DNA from: Mycolicibacter engbaekii
Lineage (GTDB): Bacteria > Actinomycetota > Actinomycetes > Mycobacteriales > Mycobacteriaceae
Direction: 5' to 3'
DNA length: 64,000 bases
Assembly: GCF_002101585.1 (NCBI RefSeq)
Contig: NZ_LQOT01000035.1
Location: 62,001 to 126,000, forward strand
Shown here piece by piece: positions 13,001 through 21,207 of the stretch. The stretch's first letter is position 1. Every line of letters begins with the position of its first letter. The notes beneath the pieces were generated by a model, which ran no database searches, had not been told where the DNA came from, and saw nothing but the letters and a program-made list of their open reading frames with translations. Position numbers and translations under genes: made by a program.

Positions 13001-14440
13001 ATCGTCGAGGGCGCGGCGGCCGCGCCCGGTGCCCGGCCCTGGACCGAGCCCGACGCCCACCTGCCGTTCCGTTCCGGCCGGGCCTTCTCGGCGTCGGTCG
13101 TCGGGTCGGAGCTGCTGGTCAAGGGCGCACCGGAGGTGGTGCTGGGAGCCTGCAAGAACGCCGGAGCTCAGGAGGAGAAGCAGGTGGCCGCCATGGCCGC
13201 CCAGGGACTGCGGGTGATCGCGGTCGCCCAGGCCAAACTGACTGCCGCCCAGGCGCGTTCGGTCGGGGATGACCGCGAGGGAACCGACCGCATCACCGAA
13301 CTCAGTTCCTCGGGGCTGACGCTGATCGGGTTCCTCGGCCTGGCCGACACGCCGCGCGCGGACGCCCCGAAGCTGCTCGCCGATCTGGCCGCCCGCGGCG
13401 TCGACATCCGGATGATCACCGGCGACCACCCGATCACCGCCACCGCGATCGCCGCCGAGATGGGCGTGACCGTGGCCCCCGAGCAGGTCATCACCGGCTC
13501 GGAATGGAACGCGCTGAACCGCAAGGAACAAGAACGCGTGGTCTGCGAGCGGGTGATCTTCGCCCGGATGTCGCCGGAGAACAAGGTGCAGATCGTTCAG
13601 ACGCTGGAGCGCGCCGGCCGGGTTTCGGCGATGGTCGGCGACGGCGCCAACGACGCCGCCGCGATCCGGGCGGCCACGGTGGGCCTCGGTGTCGTCGCGC
13701 ACGGCAGCGACTCGGCGCACGCCACCGCCGACGTCGTCCTGACCGACGGCAAGATCGGTGCGCTGGTCGACGCCATCGACGAGGGCCGGCGGCTGTGGCG
13801 CGGCGTGCAGCTGGCCATCTCCGGCCTGCTCGGCGGCAACGTCGGGGAAGTGCTGTTCTCGGTCATCGGCACCGCGGTCACCGGGAACTCGCCGCTGAAC
13901 ACCCGGCAGCTGCTGCTGATGAACACGCTCACCGACGCCCTGCCGGCCACCGCCGTGGCGGTGAGCACCCCGGCCGGTCCGATCGGCGGGGCGGTGCGCG
14001 GGCTCGACGAACGCAGTCTGTGGCGGGCGGTGGCGTTCCGCGGCGGAGTCACCGCCGCGGCGGGTACCGCCGCGTGGGCGATGGCGAACTTCTCCGGGTT
14101 GCCGGGCAGTCCGCAACGGGCCGCAACGGTGGCGCTGATCTCGCTGGTGACCACCGAACTCGGTCAGACGGTGGTCGACTCGCGGGCGCCCATGGTGCTG
14201 GCGACCGCGGCGGGCTCCTTCGTGCTGTTCGCGGGGATGGTCTCCACTCCCGGGGTCAGTCAGCTGTTGGGCTGCACACCGGTCGGTCCGATCGGTTGGG
14301 CGCAGGGTGTCGGAACGGCCGCGGCCGCCACTGCCGCGGTGGCTGTGGCGAGCCGGCTGTCGGCCGAGCAGACTCCGCCCGAGCCGGTAACGCAGGCCCC
14401 CGCTGAGGAGCAGCCCCGCCGGCTGGAACTGGTGCGCTGA
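10052..14440 (+). CDS. Giant cation-transporting P-type ATPase (CtpH/CtpI-like), predicted manganese exporter
   Basis: A 1,462-residue P-type ATPase, much longer than the usual 700-950. The C-terminal half is a complete P2-like pump: actuator motif LTGES (776-780), M4 motif PEGMP (891-895), phosphorylation site DKTGTL (Asp934), TGDHP, and hinge motif GDGAND (1196-1201), followed by hydrophobic segments. The N-terminal half holds what looks like a decayed second P-domain (Asp350-Pro-Arg in place of DKTGT; SADLALGVM in place of the ADVGIAM segment). The architecture matches long mycobacterial CtpH/CtpI proteins. The start is set by GGAGG six bases upstream, inside the riboswitch hairpin. The manganese-type riboswitch is the main ground for predicting Mn2+ efflux; sequence alone would only say divalent cation. 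Confidence 0.85.
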   Translation: MDVFAIGRFGIGAVGAVASASLDLAAIPLREGAKRLAGESSDLTTSRRSWRGAGRAWIEVRGLDDPEIGGDVGSAVLEALQARPEVNSVRLNRPLSRVIVEIGDEASLAELCAAVAAAEQDLELSATETAALPGDGLLLAAKGAAFGVNAVGLAIATAGTLLRWPAAPKIFDAAASVARYQPLARETLESWIGPGRADTVLSLVSLGSHVITMSPAILAVDLLVEGLKASETRAAALAWSRYEPQLARYCDVPEAYATARPVPPPDGAAERHLRRTALAQAATAAVVAALTRNLDMTSSAILATSPKAVRTSCESFAATLGQGLADEHGVLPLRPDSLRRLDKIDTLVIDPRALTGEQRRVVQIRGASEHELPQAWENAQSLLGKAGLGPGWHRVPRMTTRGTARKQPVEALILPAHHALASAVVLQGRAAGVELVTVDTEILGELRPGFDDIRPVHGGGTADLDAALAEAVTELQQAGRTVAVLSTEAAQALASADLALGVMPEHENDALPPPFYADLLLADLDGAWQVLHALPAARDATERGVAISIGASTIAGLLLVRGVRATIPGVGAGQSRGPGPVTIGAGAGMLSGYLLARRVLRAQTPKPAPAYEWHAMSVEQVREMLGTPQGSESHASLTERVPAEVESPGMFWPYVHAVRAELSDPMTPILALCSVATAMLGSPIDAVMVGTVLTGNAMLAAYQRLRAESRLNDLLARQAPPARVVLMDAAGNPTYHEIAAEQLLPGDLIEVRSNEVVPADARVIEVSDVEVDESSLTGESLSVGKQLDPTPGAELAERSCMLYAGTTVIAGKAMAMVTAVGADTQNRRASELASGDLPEVGLQHHLSQLVHRTFPYSAAGGVAVGALGLLRQGGLRQALGNAIAVAIAAVPEGMPLMATLAQHASSQRLSRSGALVRIPRSVEALGRVDVVCFDKTGTLSENRLRVTTVRPLTGYTDDDVLGTAAQAAPAPDGAAHAHATDQAIVEGAAAAPGARPWTEPDAHLPFRSGRAFSASVVGSELLVKGAPEVVLGACKNAGAQEEKQVAAMAAQGLRVIAVAQAKLTAAQARSVGDDREGTDRITELSSSGLTLIGFLGLADTPRADAPKLLADLAARGVDIRMITGDHPITATAIAAEMGVTVAPEQVITGSEWNALNRKEQERVVCERVIFARMSPENKVQIVQTLERAGRVSAMVGDGANDAAAIRAATVGLGVVAHGSDSAHATADVVLTDGKIGALVDAIDEGRRLWRGVQLAISGLLGGNVGEVLFSVIGTAVTGNSPLNTRQLLLMNTLTDALPATAVAVSTPAGPIGGAVRGLDERSLWRAVAFRGGVTAAAGTAAWAMANFSGLPGSPQRAATVALISLVTTELGQTVVDSRAPMVLATAAGSFVLFAGMVSTPGVSQLLGCTPVGPIGWAQGVGTAAAATAAVAVASRLSAEQTPPEPVTQAPAEEQPRRLELVR

Positions 14441-14450
14441 GCGCCGCACC

Positions 14451-14633
14451 TCAACCGGCCGGCCGTAGCGATGTCTCCTCGGCCCGTGGGCTGGCCCGGG
14501 CGGCCATAACCACCTCGAGCAGGCCCGCCCGCCACAACGCGGCGTAGAGGTGTCGGGTCGGCTTGGTCAGCAGCAACGCCGTCACTTCCGCCAGGGGTTC
14601 TGCCAGGACTGCTTTGGCCCGCATACCTGCCAC
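14451..14633 (-). CDS. Possible small protein, 60 residues, unrecognised
   Basis: A GTG-started frame (or ATG at 14624) encodes a short alanine/leucine-rich basic peptide with an amphipathic stretch (VTALLLTKPTRHLYAALWR). It fills most of the 256-bp gap between the ATPase and the DUF2304 gene and converges on the ATPase. It has no clear ribosome binding site and I recognise no family, so it may be non-coding. In M. tuberculosis this interval holds Rv3633, which is absent here. Confidence 0.25.
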   Translation of the reverse strand: MAGMRAKAVLAEPLAEVTALLLTKPTRHLYAALWRAGLLEVVMAARASPRAEETSLRPAG

Positions 14634-14696
14634 GGTGCGGGTACAAATCGGACGGGCGGCAAACCCGTCGTGACCGCGAAGACAACTGTTGCCGAA

Positions 14697-15086
14697 TTAC
14701 TGTGTTTTGTGCGGCGGCAGCTTCGTCTCGCCGGTAAGACCAGCTGGGCTGGACTCGGGCGGCTGGGCCGCGCTGAGCGCGATCAACCGCGCCAGCCGGG
14801 CATAGCGCAGTTCCATGTCGCGGAACCGCATGTAGGTGCTCAACGTGGTGAACGCGAACGCGATGACCAGCACATAGAGCATCAGATCGGTGCCGCGGCG
14901 CACCCCCAGCCAATTGGCCACCACAGTGGTGTCATCCGGGCGCAGCACCGCATAGATGCCGGCCACCACGAACATCAGGTAGCCCACTTTCACCCACGCC
15001 CGCGACTGCGCCGACCTGCGCGACAACAGCAGGTAGATCAACAGCCCCAAGACCGCTGCGATCAGCAGCACCTTGATCCAGTTCAT
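14697..15086 (-). CDS. DUF2304 small membrane protein, partner of polyprenyl-P-GalNAc synthase (Rv3632-like)
   Basis: A 129-residue protein with three to four hydrophobic segments (about 5-20, 33-50, 68-85) and a charged cytoplasmic tail. Length, topology and its place 15 bp downstream of a polyprenyl-phosphate glycosyltransferase identify it as the DUF2304 family. Its M. tuberculosis counterpart Rv3632 was reported to boost the activity of Rv3631, probably by anchoring it to the membrane. ATG at 15086 is the first start in frame after the preceding gene. Confidence 0.82.
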   Translation of the reverse strand: MNWIKVLLIAAVLGLLIYLLLSRRSAQSRAWVKVGYLMFVVAGIYAVLRPDDTTVVANWLGVRRGTDLMLYVLVIAFAFTTLSTYMRFRDMELRYARLARLIALSAAQPPESSPAGLTGETKLPPHKTQ

Positions 15087-15101
15087 CGGTGAATATCCCC
15101 C

Positions 15102-15812
15102 TCATCGCGACATCCTTCTGCGCAGCATGCCGTCGAACAAGATGTTGACTCCGTTGAGCAGCGGTTGTCCCTTCGACTTCGAATAGTCGGTGTAGAGCAC
15201 CTCGACCGGTTCTTCCCCCACTCGCCAGCGGTTTTCGGCGATCAGGGCGATGAACTCCCCGGCATGGCTCATTCCAGTCATGGTGAGGTCAAGTCGGTCG
15301 GCCACCCGGCGGTCGAACACCCGCAGCCCGTTGTGGGCGTCGGACAATCCCAGCCGGCGGATTCGCGGACTGAGGACCACCGCAGCGCGCAGCACCAGCC
15401 GTTTGAGCGGCGGCACCGTCGTGGCCGCAGCCGGAGCGGCAAACCGGGTGCCGATCACGATGTCCAGGCCGGCGGTGTCGAGACGGTCGACCAGGCGCAC
15501 CAGGTCGGCCACCCGGTGCTGGCCGTCCGCGTCGAACGTGGCGAAAAGCCGGGCGCCGGGCTGGGCGCGCGCGAACTCGACGCCGGTCTGGATGGCGGCG
15601 CCCTGGCCGAGGTTGATCGGATGGCGCACCACGTAGGCGCCCGCACGCCTGGCGGCCTCGGCGGTGTTGTCGGTGCTGCCGTCGTCCACACAGACCACGA
15701 AGTCGAACACCGCACGAATCCCGGCGATCACGTCGCCGACGACGGTCGCCTCGTTGAAGGCCGGAACGATGATCCAGACATCGGGGTAGCGGTGGTCTAT
15801 ATCCGAGAAAAT
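15102..15812 (-). CDS. ppgS: GT2 polyprenyl-phosphate N-acetylgalactosaminyl synthase (Rv3631-like), start codon anomalous
   Basis: A GT-A glycosyltransferase of the dolichol-phosphate-mannose-synthase type: donor-site WIIVPAFNEA, then CVDDGSTDNT, DADGQH (the DXD metal site) and GTRF. The M. tuberculosis counterpart makes polyprenyl-phospho-GalNAc, the donor for galactosamine on arabinogalactan. No ATG, GTG or TTG lies in frame upstream of the essential PAFNEA motif. The only plausible in-frame start is ATT at 15812, with AGG five bases before it (236 residues). A GTG four bases earlier (15816) is out of frame by one base across a TTTT run; removing one T would give a normal N-terminus, GTG-Tyr-Phe-Ser-Asp-Ile-Asp-His. 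So this is an ATT start, a frameshift allele or a homopolymer sequencing error. It lies 15 bp after the flippase-like gene. Confidence 0.8.
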   Translation of the reverse strand: MFSDIDHRYPDVWIIVPAFNEATVVGDVIAGIRAVFDFVVCVDDGSTDNTAEAARRAGAYVVRHPINLGQGAAIQTGVEFARAQPGARLFATFDADGQHRVADLVRLVDRLDTAGLDIVIGTRFAAPAAATTVPPLKRLVLRAAVVLSPRIRRLGLSDAHNGLRVFDRRVADRLDLTMTGMSHAGEFIALIAENRWRVGEEPVEVLYTDYSKSKGQPLLNGVNILFDGMLRRRMSR

Positions 15813-15827
15813 ACACGCCTACCGGGG

Positions 15828-17102
15828 TCAGGAATCGGTGCGCAACGCGGCCAGGTGTACCGCGATTCCCACCACGGGCCCGCACAGCAGGGCCACCACC
15901 GCCCGGGTGGGCAGATCCAGCGGGAGCAACAGGAGCAGGGCCGAGGCCACCGTCGCCCCCACCCAGCCCAGCGCGTACGCGCGGTGCAGGGCAGCGGCGA
16001 CCGTTGCCGCACCGGTCAGCGTCAGCAGCGCTATCGCCGTGGCGGCCACGGTCAGTTCTGCCAGCAGCCACCCCCCGGCGTGGTATTCCGGGCCGAAGAC
16101 CGTACGCAGCAGCCACGGACCGAGCAGACCCGCCGCCACCGCTCCGGTCGCGCCCAGCGCCGCCACCGCCGCCGCCGGTGTTCGCAGCGCCCGCAGCCGG
16201 CGGCCGCGCTGATCCACGAAGTGTGCGATCAGGTTGCCCTGCATGGCGGTCAACGGCACCAACAGCGGTGCTCGGGTCACCGTGACCGCCAGGATCACCA
16301 CACCGCCCGCGGCGCCCAATTCGCCGTAGGTGGCCTGCAGCAGCACTGGAAATCCCATCACCAGGATCGCGCTCGCCCCGGCCGCGGTGATCGAATGTGC
16401 AGCGCCACGCAGGAATCCCGCGGTGCTCACCGGGGTCAGCAGCCGAGCCGCCGAGCGCGCCGTGGGTGAGGCTGCCAGCAGCAGCAGCCAGGCCAGCGCA
16501 CCGGCAACAGTCGCCCACAGGAACCCGACCAGACCCCAGCCGATCAGGAAGGTCACGGTGGCCACGGCCACCCGGATGCCCGCATCGGTGACCATCAGCG
16601 CGCCGTACGGCGTCCACCGGTCGGCCCCGGCCAGGGTGCCGAGCAACGTCGCGTGCACCGCGAAGTTGGCCAGGCCGAAACTGAGCAGGCCCACCGACAG
16701 CCAGCGCGCCTCGACGAACACGTGCCCGCTCCACAGCGGCGAACTCGCGGCCACCAGCGCCGCGGCCACCAGCCCGCTGAGCCCGGCCACCCGCAACGGA
16801 TGGGTGTGCGGCGTGGTCGCGCGGTCGGCCTGGATCTCCCGGGCGAACCGGATTTCCCGGGTGGTCTCCTGCAGCAAACCGTTGGCAGCCCCGTTGACCA
16901 GTCCGAACGCGCCCCAGAACACGCCGAACACCGAGAATCCGGCGGGGTCCAGGTCCCGCGCGGCCAGATACAGCACCGCGTACCCGCACAGGGCGCTCAG
17001 TAGGGTCGCGGTGCCGACCCGGGCCATACTGGCCCGGCCGACGGGTCCGGTGGTCATGCCACGGGGAAACCCGGCGGATCCGGTACCCCCGACATCGGTC
17101 AC
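15828..17102 (-). CDS. Polysaccharide flippase-like multispanning membrane protein (Rv3630-like)
   Basis: About 424 residues with roughly twelve hydrophobic segments evenly spread from residue 25 to the C-terminus and short loops, as in MATE/MVF-type lipid-linked sugar flippases. It is first in a three-gene leftward unit with ppgS and the DUF2304 gene, so it is a candidate for flipping polyprenyl-P-sugars across the membrane; this is inferred from context. The start is uncertain: GTG at 17102 and ATG at 17057 are both in frame and neither has a strong ribosome site. GTG is chosen because it leaves room for the divergent terC promoter. Confidence 0.7.
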   Translation of the reverse strand: MTDVGGTGSAGFPRGMTTGPVGRASMARVGTATLLSALCGYAVLYLAARDLDPAGFSVFGVFWGAFGLVNGAANGLLQETTREIRFAREIQADRATTPHTHPLRVAGLSGLVAAALVAASSPLWSGHVFVEARWLSVGLLSFGLANFAVHATLLGTLAGADRWTPYGALMVTDAGIRVAVATVTFLIGWGLVGFLWATVAGALAWLLLLAASPTARSAARLLTPVSTAGFLRGAAHSITAAGASAILVMGFPVLLQATYGELGAAGGVVILAVTVTRAPLLVPLTAMQGNLIAHFVDQRGRRLRALRTPAAAVAALGATGAVAAGLLGPWLLRTVFGPEYHAGGWLLAELTVAATAIALLTLTGAATVAAALHRAYALGWVGATVASALLLLLPLDLPTRAVVALLCGPVVGIAVHLAALRTDS

Positions 17103-17132
17103 CACGGCGAAAATACTAAGCGGGGGGCGGGG

Positions 17133-17138
17133 TACGGT
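17133..17138 (+). promoter_or_regulatory. Candidate -10 box for the TerC gene
   Basis: TACGGT matches the TANNNT -10 pattern and lies 44 bp before the chosen TTG start, in the short region shared with the divergent flippase-like gene. No manganese riboswitch resembling the one before the P-type ATPase is visible in this leader. Confidence 0.3.
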
Positions 17139-17182
17139 CGGGCGGCCCACTGAACCCACCACTGATGATCGGAGGCGCGCCG

Positions 17183-18175
17183 TTGGACCCGTCGCTGCTG
17201 GAATGGCTGCTGACATTCGCGGGTCTGGGGGCGGTGCTCGGGTTCGACCTGCTCATCATCGGCCGGCGGGTGCGCGAGCCCTCGATCCGGGAGGTCGCCG
17301 GATGGCTGACGTTTTACCTCAGCCTCGCAGTGGCTTTCGGTGTGTGGGTCTGGTACTACCACGGCCCGAAGTACGGCATGCAGTTCTACGCGGGCTGGCT
17401 GACCGAGTACAGCCTGTCGGTGGACAACCTGTTCGTGTTCGTCATCATCATGAACAGCTTCAACGTCCCCAGGAAGTTCCGGCAGGAAGCGCTTTTCGTC
17501 GGCATCGTCATGGCGCTGTCGCTGCGCGCGGTGTTCATCGCTCTGGGCGGGGTCGCGGTGCAGCGGCTGTCCTGGACGTTCTACGTCTTCGGCGCTTTCA
17601 TGGCCTACACCGCCATCAAACTGCTGCGCCACGACGATCCGACCGGCGACGGCGAGCGCGAGGGGGGCAACAACGCCGTGGTGCGCTTTGCCCGCACCCA
17701 CCTCAACGCCACCGACGGATGGGGTTCGGGGGTGCGGTTCTTCGTCCGGGACAAAGCCGGGGCGTGGGCCATCACCCCGATGTTTCTGGTCGCGCTGGCC
17801 TTGGGCACCACCGATCTGGTGTTCGCGATGGATTCCATCCCGGCCATCTACGGGCTGACTCGCCAGCCCTACCTGGTGTTCACCGCCAACGTGTTCGCCC
17901 TGATGGGATTGCGGCAGCTGTTCTTCATCCTCGGTCACATGCTGGGCCGGCTGGTGTACCTGTCCCAGGGGCTGGCGGTCATCCTGGGATTCATCGGGGT
18001 GCGGATGGTGTTGCACGCGCTGCGCACCAACGATGTGTGGTTCATCCACTCCGGGCGGCCCTTCAATGTCCCGGAGATTCCCACCCCGGTCAGCCTGGGC
18101 GTCGTGGTGGGCGTGCTGGCGCTGACGACGGCGGCCAGCCTCTACCGGACCCGCGGATCCGCCACAGCTGTCTAA
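17183..18175 (+). CDS. TerC/Alx-family integral membrane metal transporter
   Basis: A 330-residue membrane protein with about nine hydrophobic segments. It carries the family signature with buried acidic residues: LSVDNLFVFV in an early helix and TTDLVFAMDSIPA later. TerC/Alx proteins are manganese (or calcium) exporters in bacteria. TTG at 17183 is preferred over ATG at 17165 because GGAGG stands 7 bases upstream of the TTG, and the ATG start would place that site inside the gene. Position fits M. tuberculosis Rv3629c. It converges on ppa across a small hairpin. Confidence 0.85.
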   Translation: MDPSLLEWLLTFAGLGAVLGFDLLIIGRRVREPSIREVAGWLTFYLSLAVAFGVWVWYYHGPKYGMQFYAGWLTEYSLSVDNLFVFVIIMNSFNVPRKFRQEALFVGIVMALSLRAVFIALGGVAVQRLSWTFYVFGAFMAYTAIKLLRHDDPTGDGEREGGNNAVVRFARTHLNATDGWGSGVRFFVRDKAGAWAITPMFLVALALGTTDLVFAMDSIPAIYGLTRQPYLVFTANVFALMGLRQLFFILGHMLGRLVYLSQGLAVILGFIGVRMVLHALRTNDVWFIHSGRPFNVPEIPTPVSLGVVVGVLALTTAASLYRTRGSATAV

Positions 18176-18178
18176 GCC

Positions 18179-18196
18179 GCCGGCGTCTGCGCCGGC
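18179..18196. terminator. Hairpin between convergent terC and ppa
   Basis: A perfect 7-bp stem, GCCGGCG / CGCCGGC, with a TCTG loop lies in the 49-bp gap between two convergent genes. There is no T-run, which is common for mycobacterial hairpins, so termination activity is plausible but unproven. Confidence 0.4.
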
Positions 18197-18224
18197 AGGG
18201 ATCGAGCGGCCGGAGCCGTGCCGC

Positions 18225-18713
18225 TCAGTGACCGGAGGACTTGAACCGCTCGATCGACCGGGTGATCTCGGCCTCGGCTTCGGCCCGGCCCACCCAGTCG
18301 GCGGCCTTGACGAACTTGCCGGGCTCCAGGTCCTTGTAGTGCACGAAGAAGTGCTTGATGGCGTCCAGTTCGTGCGACGGCACGTCGCCGATGTCGTTGA
18401 TGTGGTCCCAGCGGTGGTCGCCGGCCGGCACGCAGAGCACCTTGTCGTCGCCGCCGGCCTCATCGGTCATCCGGAACATGCCGACCGGCCGTGCCTCGAC
18501 CAGCACACCGGGGAACACCGACTGCGGCAGCAGCAGCATCGCGTCCAGCGGGTCGCCGTCCTCGCCGAGGGTGTCCTCGATGAACCCGTAGTCGGTGGGG
18601 TAGCCCATCGGCGTGTACAGGTAGCGGTCGAGACGGACCCGCCCGGTGGCGTGGTCGACCTCGTACTTGTTGCGCTGGCCCTTGGGGATTTCGATGGTCA
18701 CGTCGAATTGCAC
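18225..18713 (-). CDS. ppa: Inorganic pyrophosphatase
   Basis: A 162-residue family I soluble pyrophosphatase, the normal length. The signature EDGDPLDAM carries the metal-binding aspartates, and K/E/R/Y residues of the active site are present ([19 protein letters not shown]). It hydrolyses pyrophosphate in the cytoplasm and so pulls biosynthetic reactions forward. The GTG start at 18713 sits 6 bases after a TACACT -10 box, so the mRNA is probably leaderless. It is divergent from dacB. Confidence 0.96.
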   Translation of the reverse strand: MQFDVTIEIPKGQRNKYEVDHATGRVRLDRYLYTPMGYPTDYGFIEDTLGEDGDPLDAMLLLPQSVFPGVLVEARPVGMFRMTDEAGGDDKVLCVPAGDHRWDHINDIGDVPSHELDAIKHFFVHYKDLEPGKFVKAADWVGRAEAEAEITRSIERFKSSGH

Positions 18714-18719
18714 CGGGTC

Positions 18720-18725
18720 AGTGTA
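18720..18725 (-). promoter_or_regulatory. -10 box of a leaderless ppa promoter
   Basis: On the reverse strand the sequence reads TACACT, followed after 6 bases by the GTG start of ppa. This is the typical mycobacterial leaderless layout (TANNNT, then 6-7 bases to the initiating purine). Confidence 0.5.
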
Positions 18726-18793
18726 GAGCGGGTCGCATTGCCGCCCGGAGACCGCCCGTCGGGCACAATTGCGCCTGAGAAGGCAGGAGAGAC

Positions 18794-20170
18794 ATGCAAC
18801 CCACTCGGTGGCGACACTCCACCACGCATCTGGGTATCGCGGCCGCGGTCCTGGCGCTGGCCGCCGCGGTGGTGGTCGTGGCGGCGGTCGTGCTTCCGAA
18901 CGAGTCCGGTGCCGGTGCGCGGGTGGTCTCGCCGACGCCGACGGCGACCGCTGATCCCGGGGTGGTTCCGGTCTCCGAGGACGCCCCGGTGCCGGCCGGC
19001 AGCGGCCTGGCCGCAGCCCTGGCCGGGCCGCTGGCCGACCCCAACCTGGGCCGGCTCACCGGCCGGATCACCGATGCGTTGACCGGCAAAGCGCTGTGGA
19101 CGAAGCAGGAAGACCTTCCGGTGCTGCCGGCATCGACCAACAAGGTGCTGACCGCGGCCGCCGCCCTGCTGGCGCTGGACCGCGACGCCCGGGTCACCAC
19201 CCGGGTGACGACCGGCGCTGCGCCCGGGGTTGTTGTGCTGGTCGGCGGCGGCGATCCGACGCTGTCGACCGCCCAGGCCGGTGCCGACACCTGGTATCGC
19301 GAAGCCGCCCGTATGGACGATCTGGCCGAACAGGTCCGCAACAGCGGGGTCGAGGTCACCGAGGTTCAGGTCGACGTGTCGGCGTTCACCGGCCCCACCA
19401 TGGCGGCCGGCTGGGATCCCGCGGACATCGAAGGCGGCGACATCGCCCCCATCGAGGCGGTGATGGTCGACGGCGGTCGCGTCCAGCCGACCACCGTCGA
19501 GTCCCGTCGGTCGCTGACACCGGCGCTGGACGCCGGCCGGGTGCTGGCCGCCGCCCTGGGCGTCGACCCGGACCGGGTGAGCATCGCCTCGGCGCCGGTG
19601 ACCGGCCGGGAGCTGGGCGCGGTCCGATCGGCGCCGCTGGTGGTCCGCCTGGGCGAGATGATGAACGCCTCGGACAATGTGATGGCCGAATGCATCGGGC
19701 GTGAGGTGGCCGCGGCGATGGGCCGCCCCCGATCCTTCGCCGGTGCCGTCGACGCGGTGACCAACCGGCTGGCCACAGCCCACATCGCGGTCAGCGGGGC
19801 GAGGCTGTCCGATTCCAGCGGACTGTCGGTCGATGACCGGTTGTCGGCCCGGATCCTCGACGCGGTGATTCAGGCGGCGGCCGGGCCGGATCTGCCGGAG
19901 TTGCGGCCGCTGCTGGACATGCTGCCGGTCGCCGGTGGCAGCGGCACCCTGTCCGAGCGGTTCCTCAATCCGCAGACCGGGCGTGGTGCGGCCGGCTGGC
20001 TGCGCGCCAAGACCGGGTCGCTGAGCCGCACCAACGCGCTGGCCGGCATCGTCACCGACCGCGACCAGCGCGTGCTGACGTTCGCCTTCATCTCCAACGA
20101 CGCCGGCCCCACCGGGCGGACGGCGATCGACGCGCTGGCAGCGGTGCTGCGAACCTGCGGATGCCGATGA
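18794..20170 (+). CDS. dacB: D-alanyl-D-alanine carboxypeptidase/endopeptidase, PBP4 (DacB) family
   Basis: A 458-residue exported serine carboxypeptidase that trims peptidoglycan stem peptides. An N-terminal membrane segment (about 14-36) acts as signal or anchor. Catalytic motifs are in order: STNK (Ser114-Lys117), SDN (in ASDNVMAE) and KTG (AKTGSLSR near residue 410). The ATG has AGGAGA 4-5 bases upstream. It corresponds to Rv3627c and overlaps the next gene by 4 bases (ATGA), consistent with an operon of dacB, metalloprotease, tilS and hpt. Confidence 0.93.
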   Translation: MQPTRWRHSTTHLGIAAAVLALAAAVVVVAAVVLPNESGAGARVVSPTPTATADPGVVPVSEDAPVPAGSGLAAALAGPLADPNLGRLTGRITDALTGKALWTKQEDLPVLPASTNKVLTAAAALLALDRDARVTTRVTTGAAPGVVVLVGGGDPTLSTAQAGADTWYREAARMDDLAEQVRNSGVEVTEVQVDVSAFTGPTMAAGWDPADIEGGDIAPIEAVMVDGGRVQPTTVESRRSLTPALDAGRVLAAALGVDPDRVSIASAPVTGRELGAVRSAPLVVRLGEMMNASDNVMAECIGREVAAAMGRPRSFAGAVDAVTNRLATAHIAVSGARLSDSSGLSVDDRLSARILDAVIQAAAGPDLPELRPLLDMLPVAGGSGTLSERFLNPQTGRGAAGWLRAKTGSLSRTNALAGIVTDRDQRVLTFAFISNDAGPTGRTAIDALAAVLRTCGCR

Positions 20171-21207
20171 GCGGATCCGAAGTCGGCAGCGCGGTGGACT
20201 GGGAGTTCGCCGCGATGGTCGGGGGCCGGCTGGCACGCCCGGCGCCGCCGATGACCGACTACACGCGCCGCCAGGTCGTCGAGGAGCTCTACGCCAGCGC
20301 CCGCGCGGCAGAACCCCTGGTCCGCGAGGTCACCGGCCTGGGTGCGGTGGCGGCGGGCGCCGCCATCCCCGAGGCCCGGGTCGTCGACCGGCGGCAGTGG
20401 ATCGCCGCCGCGGCGGAATCGATGAAGGTGATGATGGGCGGCACCGACCATCCCGCCGGCTTCCTCACCAGCCGGCTGACCGGGGCGCAGACCGGCGCGG
20501 TCCTGGCGTTCGTGTCCTCGAGCATCCTCGGCCAGTACGACCCGTTCTGCCCCGGCGGTGGCGAGCTGCTGCTGGTGTATCCCAACGTGGTCGCCGTCGA
20601 GCGCCAGCTTCGGGTGACGCCGGCGGACTTCCGGCTGTGGGTGTGCCTGCACGAGGTCACGCACCGCGTGCAGTTCACCGTCAACCCATGGCTGACCGGC
20701 TACATGTCCGATGCGCTGGCGGTGCTGACCGGCCAGAGCAGCCCGGATCTTGCCCAGGTGGTGGGCCGGCTGGTCGGCTACCTGCGGGGCAACCACGGCG
20801 AATCCGGGGAGACGGGCCCGTCGGGAATCCTGGGCCTGGTGCGGGCGGTGCAGTCCGAACCGCAGCGCACCGCGCTGGACCAGCTGCTGATGCTGGGCAC
20901 ACTGCTCGAAGGCCATGCCGACCATGTGATGGACGCGGTCGGGCCGGCAGTACCGACGGTGACGACGATCCGCAGTCGTTTCGAGGAACGCCGGCAACGC
21001 AGCCAACCGCCGCTGCAACGACTGCTGCGCGCGTTGCTGGGCCTGGACGCCAAGCTCAGCCAGTACACCCGGGGCAAGGCCTTCGTCGACGCCGTGGTCG
21101 GCCGGGTCGGCATGGCGCGGTTCAACGCGGTGTGGACGGGTCCACAGACGCTTCCCCTGCCCGCCGAGATCGAAGAGCCGCAAGCGTGGATCGACCGGGT
21201 GCTGTAG
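20167..21207 (+). CDS. Zinc-dependent metalloprotease, DUF2342 family (Rv3626c-like)
   Basis: A 346-residue predicted soluble metalloprotease. The zinc motif is HEVTH in WVCLHEVTHRVQF at about residue 162. The family occurs across actinobacteria and its substrate is unknown. ATG at 20167 overlaps the dacB stop (ATGA); an ATG two codons earlier at 20161 is also possible. The 3' end overlaps the tilS start by 22 bases, so translation of this operon is tightly packed. Confidence 0.88.
   Translation: MSGSEVGSAVDWEFAAMVGGRLARPAPPMTDYTRRQVVEELYASARAAEPLVREVTGLGAVAAGAAIPEARVVDRRQWIAAAAESMKVMMGGTDHPAGFLTSRLTGAQTGAVLAFVSSSILGQYDPFCPGGGELLLVYPNVVAVERQLRVTPADFRLWVCLHEVTHRVQFTVNPWLTGYMSDALAVLTGQSSPDLAQVVGRLVGYLRGNHGESGETGPSGILGLVRAVQSEPQRTALDQLLMLGTLLEGHADHVMDAVGPAVPTVTTIRSRFEERRQRSQPPLQRLLRALLGLDAKLSQYTRGKAFVDAVVGRVGMARFNAVWTGPQTLPLPAEIEEPQAWIDRVL

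Noticed and set aside
10655..14449. A 1,264-codon open frame on the reverse strand of the P-type ATPase gene
   Set aside because: It is the antisense shadow of a high-GC gene: His/Arg/Gly-rich composition, no motifs and no ribosome site, while the + strand carries every P-type ATPase motif.
17103..17182. A second manganese riboswitch before the TerC gene
   Set aside because: The short leader lacks the GGGGAGTA and AGAGACC motifs and any matching stem.
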